From contig JBLWUQ010000016.1 in the NCBI GenBank assembly GCA_048268845.1, forward strand, positions 5,266-69,265: a stretch of 64,000 bases of DNA. Direction: 5' to 3'. The notes under the pieces are model-generated. The model ran no database searches. It saw only the letters and a list, made by a program, of their open reading frames with translations, and was not told the origin of the DNA. Position 1 is the stretch's first letter. Every line of letters begins with the position of its first letter. Source of the DNA: Muriiphilus sp048268845. Its GTDB lineage: Bacteria > Pseudomonadota > Alphaproteobacteria > Rhodobacterales > Rhodobacteraceae. This document shows, piece by piece, positions 1-9,156 of this stretch. The position numbers and the translations under genes are program-made.

Positions 1-1
1 C

Positions 2-166
2 GAGGAAAGCCCCGAGATCGGCGTGCTCGTGCTCGGCGCGGCCTCCGGGCGGCGCGGGCCGGGGCCGATCATCACCGAACTGGTGCGCAACGCGGGCACC
101 CTCATGGTGCCGATCACCATCGTTCCGGGCGAGATGTCGAAGGAACGGCTCGAGTCGATCACCTGA
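2..166 (+). CDS. Universal stress protein, C-terminal end (partial)
   Basis: Only the last 54 codons are in the window; the reading frame is open from the first bases to a TGA at 164-166. The residues GVLVLGAASG near the start and the closing strand VPITIVPG match the end of UspA-type domains, where a Gly-rich loop lies before the last beta strand. UspA proteins are cytoplasmic nucleotide-binding stress proteins; no finer role can be given. It converges with murJ, whose stop lies 4 bases away. The family call rests on a short segment, so it is moderate. Confidence 0.55.
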   Translation, partial: EESPEIGVLVLGAASGRRGPGPIITELVRNAGTLMVPITIVPGEMSKERLESIT

Positions 167-170
167 CGCC

Positions 171-1709
171 CTAGCGCCGCAGCGCCGAGCGGAAATCCGA
201 CATCCGGAACGCGTGCAGGACGTGGCCGATGCCGAAATACACCGCCATGCCCGCGACGATCAGGACCGTGAGCGCGATGATGTTAGCCCCCGGCGTGGCA
301 AACAGCGTGCCCAGCGGCAGCGCCAGCCCCCAGAGCACCCCGCCCATCAGCCATGACGCCAGCCCGATCCGCCAGAACCGCTTCCAGAACCGCGCGTCAA
401 ACCGTGTCGTTTCGCCCATGCGGTATGTCCCGATCCACAGCATCGCGACCATGCCCCAACCCGCCAGCGTGGTGCCGATGGCCGCCGCGATATAGCCGAT
501 ATGCGGGGCGAGGCCGATGGCGACAGCGGCGTTGATCGCCAGCGAACCCAGTGCGAAGTAGAACGGCGTGCGGGTGTTCTCGCGCGCGAAATAGGCCGGT
601 TGCAGCACCTTTTGCAGCACGAAGGCGGGCAGGCCGAGGCCATAGACCTGCACCGCCAGCGCAGTTGCCGCCGCGTCGTCGGCAGTGAACGCGCCGCGCT
701 GGAACAGCACCGTGACCAGCGGCATCGGGATTACCAGCAGCGCCACCGAGGCCGGCACCGTCAGCGCCAGCGCCATTTCCCCGGCGCGTGACAGCGAATG
801 CCGCCCGCCGTCGCTGTCATCGGCACGCAGCCGGCGCGACAGGTCAGGCAGCAACACCACGCCGATGGCGATGCCCACGACGCCCAGCGGCAGTTGATAC
901 AGCCGGTCGGCATAGGTCAGCCAGGCGATCGCGCCGTCAAAAAAGCTCGCCACCTGCCGCCCGATCATGAGGTTGATCTGCACCACGCCCCCGGCCATTG
1001 CGGCGGGCAGGGCGATGATCGCCAGCCGCTTCAACTCGGGCGTCATGCGCGGGCGGCGCGGGATCAGGCGATAGCCGGCGCGTGACGCCGCGACCCAGAC
1101 CAGCGCCATCTGCGCCACCCCCGCCACCGGGACCGACCAGGCCAGCGTCAGACCCATGTCCCAGCCCAGCCGCGCGCCAAGCGCCAGAGCGGCGATGAAG
1201 ATCACGTTCAAGAGCGCCGGGGCGGCGGCGGCGGCGGTGAAGCGCCCGGTGGCGTTCAGCACGCCCGACAGAAGCGCCGCCAGCGAGATGAACAGGATGT
1301 AGGGAAAGGCGATCCGGCCGAACAGCACCGCCAGGTCGAAGCGTTCGTCGGCCAGAAAGCCCGAGGCCATCGCCACCACCAGCACCGGCATGAACACCTG
1401 CGCGACCACGGTGAAGACGATCAGGATCGTCCCAAGCCCGGTGAAGGCATCGCGGGCAAACTCCTGCGCGCCCGTCCCCGCCTCGACCCGCTTGGCGAAC
1501 ATCGGGATGAACGCCATGTTGAACGCGCCCTCGGCAAAGAACCGGCGGAACATGTTGGGCAATGAGAACGCGATCAGGAACGCCTCGGCCACCGGCCCCG
1601 CGCCCAGCGTCGCCGCGATCACCACATCGCGCACGAAGCCCAGCAGGCGCGACAGCATGGTCCAGCTTCCGACGGTCAGAAAGCTGCGAACGAGGCGCAC
1701 TTCGGCCAT
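171..1709 (-). CDS. murJ: Lipid II flippase MurJ (MviN family)
   Basis: A 512-residue polytopic membrane protein that flips lipid II across the inner membrane during peptidoglycan synthesis. The N terminus carries the MurJ signature MLSRLLGFVRD at about residues 18-28, followed by the AFNMAFIPMF segment typical of the second helix. Around 14 hydrophobic helices run through the protein, and the length is normal for MurJ. The ATG overlaps the glnD stop by one base (TGATG), so the two genes are translationally coupled. This glnD-murJ pairing is, to my knowledge, common in Rhodobacterales. Confidence 0.96.
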   Translation of the reverse strand: MAEVRLVRSFLTVGSWTMLSRLLGFVRDVVIAATLGAGPVAEAFLIAFSLPNMFRRFFAEGAFNMAFIPMFAKRVEAGTGAQEFARDAFTGLGTILIVFTVVAQVFMPVLVVAMASGFLADERFDLAVLFGRIAFPYILFISLAALLSGVLNATGRFTAAAAAPALLNVIFIAALALGARLGWDMGLTLAWSVPVAGVAQMALVWVAASRAGYRLIPRRPRMTPELKRLAIIALPAAMAGGVVQINLMIGRQVASFFDGAIAWLTYADRLYQLPLGVVGIAIGVVLLPDLSRRLRADDSDGGRHSLSRAGEMALALTVPASVALLVIPMPLVTVLFQRGAFTADDAAATALAVQVYGLGLPAFVLQKVLQPAYFARENTRTPFYFALGSLAINAAVAIGLAPHIGYIAAAIGTTLAGWGMVAMLWIGTYRMGETTRFDARFWKRFWRIGLASWLMGGVLWGLALPLGTLFATPGANIIALTVLIVAGMAVYFGIGHVLHAFRMSDFRSALRR

Positions 1710-4492
1710 CAGGCGCTCGCCCTCTCGACGCCGATCTCGATCGCTTCGCGCAGTTTCTTCTCAAGCGCCTTGCGTTTGGCTTCGCTGTGAAACTTCAACC
1801 CGAACATGTCCTTGACGTAGAAGGTGTCGACCACCTGCTCGCCATAGGTCGCGATCACCGCCGAGGCAATATAGACGTTGTTGTTGGCCAGCGTCCGGGT
1901 CAGGTCGAACAACAGGCCGGGGCGATCGCGGGTGTCGACCTCGATGATGGTGTAGATCTCGGAGCCTTCGTTGTCGAAGGTGATGCTGGTCGCCACCTTG
2001 AAGGCGCGTTCGCGCTTCTTGATCTTGTCGCGGTCGCGGATCGCCTCGCGGGCGATGACCTCGCCTTTCAGAGTCTTGCCGATCATGGCGCGCAGCCGGT
2101 CAAGCCGGGATTCGTCATAAGGGTGGCCGTTGTGGTCCTGCACCCAGAACACCGCCGTGGCATAACCGTCCTTCGAGGTATAGGTGCGCGCGTCGACCAC
2201 GTTGGCGCCCACCAGCGCCAGCGCCCCCGCCAGCCGCGAGAAGATGCCGGGGTGGTCGGCCAGCGCAAAGGCGGCGCGGGTGGCGTCGCGGTCGGGGTCC
2301 TGGGTCAGGTCGATGCGCACCTCGTCGTCGGCGATGTCCTTGAGCAGATTGGCAAAGACGACGTGTTCGGCCAGCGACATGCCCTGCCAATAGGGGTCAT
2401 AATGCCGCCCCGTCTCGTGGCGCAGCGCCTTCTTGTCCCAGTCGTCCAGGGCCGCGCGCAGCGCCTGACGCGCCTTGTCGGCGCGCGCCCCGGTCGACAG
2501 CGCCTCGATCCCGTCTTCCAGCGCGATCTTGGTCTGGGCGTAAAGCTCGCGCAGCAGCATCGCCTTCCAGTTGTTCCAGACGTTCGGCCCGACGCCGCGA
2601 ATGTCGCAGACCGTCAGCACCAGGAGCAGATCGAGCCGCTTTTTCGACCCCACCGCCTTGGCGAAGCCACGCACCGTGCGCGGATCGGACAGGTCGCGTT
2701 TCTGCGCCACGTCCGACATGAGCAGGTGATAGCGCACCAGCCATTCGACAGTTTCCACATCGGGTTTCGACAGCCCCAGCCGCCGCGCCACACCACGCGC
2801 CAGCCGCGCGCCAAGGATCGCATGGTCCTCGTTTCGCCCCTTGCCGATGTCGTGGCACAGAAGCGCGACATAGAGCACCTTGCGGTTCACGCCCTCCTTG
2901 AGGATGCGCGAGGAAAACGGCAGATCCTCGACCCGCTCGCCACGCTCGATCTCGGCCAGGGCGGCGATGCACTGGATGGTATGCTCGTCGACCGTGTAGC
3001 TGTGATACATGTTGAACTGCATCATCGCGACGATCGGCTCGAACTCGGGGATGAAGGCGGCCAGAACGCCCAGCTCGTTCATCCGTCGCAGCGCGCGTTC
3101 CGGGTTGCCGTGTTTCAGAAGCAGGTCGAGGAAGATCCGCGTGGCCTCCTTGTCGGCGCGCATCTCGTCGTCGATCAGGTCGATATTCGCCACCACCACG
3201 CGCATCGCGTCGGGGTGGATCAGCAGCCCGGTGCGCAATCCCTCCTCGAAGATGCGCAACAGGTTCAGCTTGTCGGACAGGAATTTCTTCTGGCTGGTAA
3301 AGGACATGCGGCCCTGAACCACCTTGAAGCCGTCGCGCAGCTTGCGCCTTCGTCGGAACAGCCCGGTCAGGCTGGGTGCGGTCCTGACATGCGCGGCTTC
3401 AAGCTGGGTCAGGAAGATCCGCGTGAGCTCGCCCACCGCCGTGGCTTCGCGGAAGTAGTCCTGCATGAAATGTTCGACCGCGCGGCGCCCGCCCTTGTCG
3501 ACATAGCCCAGCCGGTCGGCGACCTCGACCTGCAGATCGAAGGTCAACTGGTCCATCGCCCGCCCGGTCACAAGGTGAAGCTGGCAGCGCACCGCCCAGA
3601 GGAATTCGTCGGCATTGCGGAAGGTCTCGTATTCCTCGGGCCGGAACATCCCGAGCCGCGCCAGATCGGCGATCCGGTCGACGCGGTGGATGTATTTTGC
3701 GACCCAGAACAGCGTCTGCAGGTCGCGCAAACCGCCCTTGCCCTCTTTCACGTTGGGCTCGACGACGTAGCGCTGGCCGCCCTGCTTGGTATGGCGTTCG
3801 GCGCGTTCGGCGAGCTTGGCCTCGAGGAACTCCGCCCCGGTGCCCTTGAAAAGCTCCGACCAGAGCCGCTTGCTCAGCGCCTTGGCCAGCTTCTCGTCGC
3901 CGCAGATGAACCTGTGTTCCAGCAGCGCGGTGCGGATGGTGAAATCGTCGCGGCCCAGCCGCAGGCAATCCTCGGCGCTGCGCGCGGAATGGCCGACCTT
4001 GAGCCGCAGGTCCCAGAGCATGTAGAGCATCGACTCGATCACGCTCTCGGCCCAGGCGGTGACCTTGTAGGACACCAGGAACACCAGATCGACGTCGGAA
4101 TGTGGCGCCATCTCGAAGCGGCCGTAGCCGCCGACGGCAAGCAGCGCAAGGCGTTCGCCCGACGTCGTGCTGGTTTGCCGGTGCAACCGGGTGGTGGCGA
4201 CCTCGAACACGGTCTGGACGACGCAATCGGTCAGCCAGGCATAGGCGCGGATCGCGGGGTGGGCGGTCAGCGGGGATTCCGCCAGTGCGGTTGCAATCGC
4301 CGCCCGGCCGGCGTCGATCGCCTCGCGCAATACCGCGACCGTGGCGGCGCGCAGGGCAGCGGCGTCGGTGGTGTCCATGGTGCGCGCCTCGATGGCGGCG
4401 CGCACCGCGTTGTGGTCGAAAATCGCCTCGGGCTGACAGATCAGCCCATCGGGGGCGTCGGGGTTGAGCGGCCTTGGATCAGAATCCGGCAC
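1709..4492 (-). CDS. glnD: Bifunctional [protein-PII] uridylyltransferase / uridylyl-removing enzyme GlnD
   Basis: GlnD senses glutamine and adds or removes UMP on PII proteins (GlnB/GlnK), setting nitrogen status. The 927-residue protein has the full domain order: nucleotidyltransferase with GGYGR at about 121-125 and the metal-binding DVD at 133-135, an HD domain with CHDIGKG near residue 547 for UMP removal, and two C-terminal ACT domains near 747 and 857 that bind glutamine. All key motifs are present. It lies directly upstream of murJ (one-base overlap) and its start overlaps the end of the upstream lipoprotein gene by 14 bases, so three genes probably share a transcript. Confidence 0.97.
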   Translation of the reverse strand: MPDSDPRPLNPDAPDGLICQPEAIFDHNAVRAAIEARTMDTTDAAALRAATVAVLREAIDAGRAAIATALAESPLTAHPAIRAYAWLTDCVVQTVFEVATTRLHRQTSTTSGERLALLAVGGYGRFEMAPHSDVDLVFLVSYKVTAWAESVIESMLYMLWDLRLKVGHSARSAEDCLRLGRDDFTIRTALLEHRFICGDEKLAKALSKRLWSELFKGTGAEFLEAKLAERAERHTKQGGQRYVVEPNVKEGKGGLRDLQTLFWVAKYIHRVDRIADLARLGMFRPEEYETFRNADEFLWAVRCQLHLVTGRAMDQLTFDLQVEVADRLGYVDKGGRRAVEHFMQDYFREATAVGELTRIFLTQLEAAHVRTAPSLTGLFRRRRKLRDGFKVVQGRMSFTSQKKFLSDKLNLLRIFEEGLRTGLLIHPDAMRVVVANIDLIDDEMRADKEATRIFLDLLLKHGNPERALRRMNELGVLAAFIPEFEPIVAMMQFNMYHSYTVDEHTIQCIAALAEIERGERVEDLPFSSRILKEGVNRKVLYVALLCHDIGKGRNEDHAILGARLARGVARRLGLSKPDVETVEWLVRYHLLMSDVAQKRDLSDPRTVRGFAKAVGSKKRLDLLLVLTVCDIRGVGPNVWNNWKAMLLRELYAQTKIALEDGIEALSTGARADKARQALRAALDDWDKKALRHETGRHYDPYWQGMSLAEHVVFANLLKDIADDEVRIDLTQDPDRDATRAAFALADHPGIFSRLAGALALVGANVVDARTYTSKDGYATAVFWVQDHNGHPYDESRLDRLRAMIGKTLKGEVIAREAIRDRDKIKKRERAFKVATSITFDNEGSEIYTIIEVDTRDRPGLLFDLTRTLANNNVYIASAVIATYGEQVVDTFYVKDMFGLKFHSEAKRKALEKKLREAIEIGVERASA

Positions 4493-5663
4493 CGGCGAAA
4501 CTTCTGGGTGCGGGGTCGATCACGACCACTTCCTTGTTCTGGATTTCGGCAATCGCCAGCCCGCGATCATTGGTGCCGTCAGGCAGCAGCCGGAACACCC
4601 CGTTCACGCCGATGAAGCCCTGGCCCTGGGTCAGCGCAGCCCCGGTCAGCGCATCGGCATTGCCCGCCTTGACCAGCGCGCCGATGGCCGCGATCCCGTC
4701 ATAGGCCAGCCCGGCGATCGGATGCGGGCTTTCGCCATAAGCGGCGAGGTAGCGGGTGCGGAACTGTTCCGCCAGCCCCGGATCGGGCAGCGCGAACCAG
4801 CCGCCCTGCAGGCCGGGCAGGGTGCGCGCCGACAGGGGCACGTCCCAGCGCTGCAGCCCGGCGAACTGGATCTTGGCCGGATCGACGCCGTTTTCCGGCA
4901 GAAGGCCCGCGAGGTAGGGCAGTGCGCCATCGGTGCCCGAGGTCAGGAAGATCGTCTGCGCCCCGGTCGAGCGGATGGCGTCCGCGATGTCGCGCACCTT
5001 GTTGATGACGCCGGTCTGCGACACCTCAAAGCCGACGACACCAGCCAGTTGCGCGCCCGGCGTGCGCTCGATGGCGCGCAGGATCGAGTCGCGCCCCAGC
5101 GATTCGGCGGCGTTCTCACCATGCACGACGAGGATCTTGCCCTTGCCCTGCAGGGCGGCAAAGCGCGTCAGCCGGTCGGCGGTGCTCTGGAACGTGTTGC
5201 CGAGGATGAAGACGTTGTTGCCGGCGACGCCGGGGTTGTTGGAGAAGGCCAGCACGTTCACGCCGCGCGCGGCGGCGGCGATGCCGGCGGTCGCGGCGCT
5301 CTGGCTGTAGACCGGGCCGAGGATCACCTTGGCGCCGTCGGCCACCGCCTCGCGGGCGATGGTGCCGGCCTGGGTGGCGTTGCCGCCGGTGTTGTAGACG
5401 CGCAGGTCGATGGTGACGCCGGCAAGCTCGGCCATCGCCAGACGGGCGGCGTTCTCGAGCGCGATGGCCAACGAATCGTCCGCCGCATTGCCCGACCCGC
5501 CGGGCACCAAGAGCGCCACCGGCACCGGCCGCGACGTGTCGATGCGCGGCCCGCTCGCGTTCAGACCACCCGTGCCCACGCCGCAAGCCGACAGCCAGAG
5601 AATCGACAGGAGCGCGACAATCGCCCCCGATAGCTTGCGGGCACCGCCCAAAAACGCGAACAT
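4479..5663 (-). CDS. LppC-like lipoprotein, penicillin-binding-protein activator / periplasmic-binding fold
   Basis: A 394-residue lipoprotein with a lipobox LSAC at residues 24-27 after a hydrophobic segment, then a periplasmic-binding-protein (leucine-binding type I) fold: LLVPGGSGNAADDSLAIA near the start and repeated alpha/beta units. Members of this family (LpoA/LppC) stimulate penicillin-binding proteins in gammaproteobacteria; in alphaproteobacteria the role is inferred only. The ATG at 5663 is chosen because AAAAGGG lies about 7 bases upstream; in-frame starts further up lack a comparable site. It is divergent from rsmI, as LppC is in many proteobacteria. Confidence 0.8.
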   Translation of the reverse strand: MFAFLGGARKLSGAIVALLSILWLSACGVGTGGLNASGPRIDTSRPVPVALLVPGGSGNAADDSLAIALENAARLAMAELAGVTIDLRVYNTGGNATQAGTIAREAVADGAKVILGPVYSQSAATAGIAAAARGVNVLAFSNNPGVAGNNVFILGNTFQSTADRLTRFAALQGKGKILVVHGENAAESLGRDSILRAIERTPGAQLAGVVGFEVSQTGVINKVRDIADAIRSTGAQTIFLTSGTDGALPYLAGLLPENGVDPAKIQFAGLQRWDVPLSARTLPGLQGGWFALPDPGLAEQFRTRYLAAYGESPHPIAGLAYDGIAAIGALVKAGNADALTGAALTQGQGFIGVNGVFRLLPDGTNDRGLAIAEIQNKEVVVIDPAPRSFAGAGF

Positions 5664-5758
5664 GACAAAACCCTTTTGTTCCATACCGGAATGGGGGACA
5701 GACTCGCCCCCGAAAGCCGGATGCACTATAAACGCAACGCAGGACAGGTCTACCCCAG

Positions 5759-6613
5759 ATGCCCAAGATCAACGACCTGGCCGCAGGCCTCTACCTCGTC
5801 GCCACCCCGATCGGCAACGCCCGCGACATCACGTTGAGAGCGCTGGATATTCTGGCCGCAGCCGACGTGATCGCGGCCGAGGACACCCGCACGGCGCGCA
5901 AGCTGATGGACATCCATGGCGTCACGCTCGGCAAACGCCCGCTTATTTCCTATCACGACCACTCGGGCTCGAACGGACGCGCCGGGATCGCGAAGCTGAT
6001 TTCCGAGGGAAAATCGGTGGCTTACGTCAGCGAGGCCGGCACGCCGCTTGTGGCCGACCCGGGCTATGCGCTGGCGCGCGAGATCGGCGCGGCGGGGCAC
6101 CTGGTGACGGCGGCGCCGGGGGCCTCGGCGGTCCTGACCGCGCTCAGCCTGTCGGGACTGCCGTCGGACCGGTTCCTGTTCGCGGGATTCGCGCCATCGG
6201 CAAAAGCCGCAAGGCGGACGTGGCTCGCGGAATTGCTCCCGGTGCAGGCGACGCTCGTGATTTATGAAAGCCCAAGGCGCGTTAGGGAATTATTCGCTGA
6301 TTTGAGCGAGATTGGCGGGAGTGACAGACGGGCGGCGGTCTGTCGCGAGCTAACCAAGAAGTTCGAAGAGGTCTTGCGCGGGACCATTGGCGAGCTTCAC
6401 GATGAACTGGCCGGGCGCGAGTTGAAGGGCGAGGTTGTGGTGCTGATCGACCGGGCCGACGCGGTGGTGGGGGAGGAAACGATGGCGGCGGCACTGCGGC
6501 AGGCGATGGTCGGGATGAGCCTGAAGGATGCGGCGGCGACGGTTGCCGTGGCCTATGGATTGCCACGACGCAAGGTCTACCAGGCGGCGCTTGAGATGGA
6601 GAAGGACGGATGA
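5759..6613 (+). CDS. rsmI: 16S rRNA (cytidine(1402)-2'-O)-methyltransferase RsmI
   Basis: RsmI methylates the 2'-O of C1402 in the decoding centre of 16S rRNA using S-adenosylmethionine. The 284-residue protein begins with the tetrapyrrole-methylase-type signature LVATPIGNARDITLRAL, followed by AEDTRTARKLM, the SEAGTPLVADPG loop and GASAVLTALSLSGL. The C terminus contains the extra domain typical of RsmI. It overlaps yraN by four bases (ATGA) and lies divergent from the LppC-like lipoprotein, the usual order in proteobacteria. Confidence 0.96.
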   Translation: MPKINDLAAGLYLVATPIGNARDITLRALDILAAADVIAAEDTRTARKLMDIHGVTLGKRPLISYHDHSGSNGRAGIAKLISEGKSVAYVSEAGTPLVADPGYALAREIGAAGHLVTAAPGASAVLTALSLSGLPSDRFLFAGFAPSAKAARRTWLAELLPVQATLVIYESPRRVRELFADLSEIGGSDRRAAVCRELTKKFEEVLRGTIGELHDELAGRELKGEVVVLIDRADAVVGEETMAAALRQAMVGMSLKDAAATVAVAYGLPRRKVYQAALEMEKDG

Positions 6614-6960
6614 GCGGAAAGGTTTCCTATCTGGCCGGGATGTCGGCGGAAGACAGCGTCGCGGCGGATTATGCACGTCGCGGCCACGCGGTCGCGGCGC
6701 GACGCTGGCGCGGATCGCGCGGCGAGCTTGATCTGGTGCTCGAGGATGGCGACGGGTTCATCGTGGTCGAGGTCAAGAAGGCACGCGATTTCGCGGTCGC
6801 CGCCGCCCGGCTGACCCGCGCGCAACTTGCCCGGATCTATGGCGCGGCCTCGGAATTCGCCGCCACGGCGCCGCGCGGTCAATTGACCGACCTGCGTTTC
6901 GACGTGGCGCTGGTTGACGGGGCGGGGCGGATGGAAATCCTCGAAAATGCCTGGGTCTGA
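6610..6960 (+). CDS. YraN/UPF0102 family protein (predicted nuclease fold)
   Basis: A 116-residue member of the YraN family, which has a restriction-endonuclease-like fold related to Holliday junction resolvases. The expected core is present: RGSRGELDLVLEDG followed by FIVVEVKKA, giving the E-x-D ... E-x-K pattern. Its cellular role is not established. It is coupled to rsmI by an ATGA overlap. Confidence 0.88.
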   Translation: MSGKVSYLAGMSAEDSVAADYARRGHAVAARRWRGSRGELDLVLEDGDGFIVVEVKKARDFAVAAARLTRAQLARIYGAASEFAATAPRGQLTDLRFDVALVDGAGRMEILENAWV

Positions 6961-7018
6961 CCCATTGCCCTTGCCGCGCTCGCGCGCCATGTAGGGGCGA
7001 AGCAGCCGGGAGACGCCG

Positions 7019-7960
7019 ATGAGCCTGAAAGTCGCCATCCAGATGGACCCGATCGCGCCGATCGATATCGACGCCGATTCGACCTTCCGCATCGCCGAAG
7101 AGGCGCAGGCGCGGGGGCATGAGTTGTTCTATTACACGCCGGACCGGCTGTCCTATCGCGAGGGGCGCATCCTTGCCCGCGGCTGGCCGCTGACGGTGCG
7201 GCGCGAGCGCGGCAATCACTTCAAGCTGGGCGACGAGCAGGAGATCGACCTTGCCGATTGGGACGTGGTCTGGCTGCGCCAGGACCCGCCTTTCGACATG
7301 GGCTACATCACCACCACCCATCTGCTCGACATGATCCACCCGGCGACGATGGTGGTGAACGATCCGTTCTGGGTGCGCAACTACCCCGAAAAGCTGCTGG
7401 TGTTGCAGTTTCGTGATCTGACGCCGCCGACGATGATCGCCCGAGACCTTTCCTCGCTGCTTGCCTTCAAGCACGAACACGGCGACATCATCCTCAAGCC
7501 GCTCTATGGCAGCGGTGGTGCCGGGGTGTTCCGGCTCGACCCGAACGACCGCAACCTGGCCAGCCTGCACGAGCTGTTCACCGGCATGAACCGCGAGCCG
7601 CTGATCGCGCAGAAATTCCTGCCGGCGGTGGCGAAGGGCGACAAGCGGATCATCCTGGTGGACGGCGAGCCTGTGGGCGCGATCAACCGGGTGCCGGCGG
7701 CGGGCGAGACGCGCTCGAACATGCATGTCGGCGGGCGGCCCGAGAAGATCGGCCTGACCGACCGCGACCGCGAGATCTGTGCGGCTATCGGCCCGACCCT
7801 GCGCGACAAGGGGCAGATCTTCGTCGGCATCGACGTGATCGGCGACTGGCTGACCGAGATCAACCTGACCTCACCGACCGGCATCCAGGAGCTTGAGCGC
7901 TTCGACGGCACCAATATCTCCGAGAAGATCTGGCAGGCGATCGAGGCGCGGCGCAGATAG
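7019..7960 (+). CDS. gshB: Glutathione synthetase
   Basis: ATP-grasp ligase that joins gamma-glutamylcysteine and glycine to make glutathione. The 313-residue protein shows the family N terminus (VAIQMDPIAPIDIDADST), the Gly-rich ATP loop ILKPLYGSGGAGVFRL around residue 158, and the C-terminal metal site ending in TEINLTSPTGIQEL. Length is standard. It lies 58 bases downstream of yraN on the same strand and converges with tdh. Confidence 0.97.
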   Translation: MSLKVAIQMDPIAPIDIDADSTFRIAEEAQARGHELFYYTPDRLSYREGRILARGWPLTVRRERGNHFKLGDEQEIDLADWDVVWLRQDPPFDMGYITTTHLLDMIHPATMVVNDPFWVRNYPEKLLVLQFRDLTPPTMIARDLSSLLAFKHEHGDIILKPLYGSGGAGVFRLDPNDRNLASLHELFTGMNREPLIAQKFLPAVAKGDKRIILVDGEPVGAINRVPAAGETRSNMHVGGRPEKIGLTDRDREICAAIGPTLRDKGQIFVGIDVIGDWLTEINLTSPTGIQELERFDGTNISEKIWQAIEARRR

Positions 7961-8112
7961 GCGTGCGGCCCCTAGGATCGGGGGCGCTCCTCTCGCCGGA
8001 GATGCTGAAGGTGGTATGGAACAGCTCTTCATTGCTGCGCCGCGACCGCACCGGCTGTCGGTCGAAACGCCTCGGCATCGGCGCAGACGACCAGCATAAG
8101 CGCCGGCGTTGT

Positions 8113-9156
8113 TCAGCCATTGCTCCAATCGAGGACGATCTTTCCGGATTTCCCGGACCGCATGATTTCGAAGGCCTGTTCGTAGTCGAAAACCGGAAAG
8201 CGGTGCGTGATGATCGCGCTTACATCGAGGCCGTTCTGCAGCATGGCGAGCATCTTGTACCAGGTCTCGAATATCTCGCGGCCATAGATCCCCTTTATTG
8301 TCAGGGCCTTGAACACGATACTGCTCCAGTCCACCGGCGATTTGCCCGGCGGGATGCCGAGCATCGCGATCCGCCCGCCCATCGTCATCGCCTCGACCAT
8401 CTGGTCAAAGGCGCGCTGATTGCCGGACATCTCGAGGCCAACGTCAAAACCCTGTTTCATGTTGAGCGCGGGAATGACCTCGGCCAGGTCCTGCTCTGCC
8501 ACGTTGACGGGCACGACGTCGGCCACTTTCACCGCCAGGGCCAGCCGGTCCGGGTTCACATCGGTGATCACGACATTGCGCGCTCCGACGTGACGGGCGA
8601 CGGCGGCGGCCATGATCCCGATCGGGCCCGCGCCGGTGACGAGCACATCCTCGCCCACCAGATCGAAGGACAGCGCGGTATGAACGGCGTTGCCCAGCGG
8701 GTCGAGGATGGCCCCGATCTCGTCCGGAATCTCATCGGGCAAGGGCACCACGTTGAAGGCGGGCAGGCGCAGATACTCGGCGAAGGCGCCCTGTTCGTTC
8801 ACGCCGATGCCGCGTGTCGCCGGGTCGAGGTGGAACCTGCCGGACCGGCTCTGACGGCTGGACTTGCCGACCAGATGGCCCTCGCCACTGCAGCGCTGGC
8901 CGATGGACAGGTTGGTGACGTCGCGGCCAAGCTCGACGATCTCGCCGGCAAACTCGTGCCCGGTAATCAGCGGCACCGGCACGGTCTTCTGCGCCCATTC
9001 ATCCCAGTTCCAGATGTGGATATCGGTGCCGCAGATGCCGGTTTTGCGGATGCGGATCAGGACATCGTCCGGGCCGATCTCGGGCACCGGCGCGCGGTGC
9101 ATCCACAGCCCTTCGCGCGGGTGCAGCTTGGCCAGCGCCTTCATCTCATTGCTCAT
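8113..9156 (-). CDS. tdh: L-threonine 3-dehydrogenase
   Basis: Zinc-dependent medium-chain dehydrogenase oxidising threonine to 2-amino-3-ketobutyrate with NAD. In the 347-residue protein the catalytic zinc site is intact (GICGTDIH near 42, GHEFAGE near 66) and the Rossmann motif VTGAGPIG is present. The loop that in E. coli-type enzymes holds four structural-zinc cysteines reads GHLVGKSSRQSRSGRFHLD and has no cysteine. I recall similar loops in other alphaproteobacterial Tdh proteins, so this may be a lineage trait. The start overlaps the kbl stop (ATGA), giving a two-gene operon that turns threonine into glycine and acetyl-CoA. Confidence 0.95.
   Translation of the reverse strand: MSNEMKALAKLHPREGLWMHRAPVPEIGPDDVLIRIRKTGICGTDIHIWNWDEWAQKTVPVPLITGHEFAGEIVELGRDVTNLSIGQRCSGEGHLVGKSSRQSRSGRFHLDPATRGIGVNEQGAFAEYLRLPAFNVVPLPDEIPDEIGAILDPLGNAVHTALSFDLVGEDVLVTGAGPIGIMAAAVARHVGARNVVITDVNPDRLALAVKVADVVPVNVAEQDLAEVIPALNMKQGFDVGLEMSGNQRAFDQMVEAMTMGGRIAMLGIPPGKSPVDWSSIVFKALTIKGIYGREIFETWYKMLAMLQNGLDVSAIITHRFPVFDYEQAFEIMRSGKSGKIVLDWSNG

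Noticed and set aside
1562..4615. Very long open frame of 1017 codons on the plus strand
   Set aside because: It lies antisense to glnD, whose domains are complete; the translation is Arg/Gln/Ala-rich with no domain, as expected for the opposite strand of GC-rich coding DNA.
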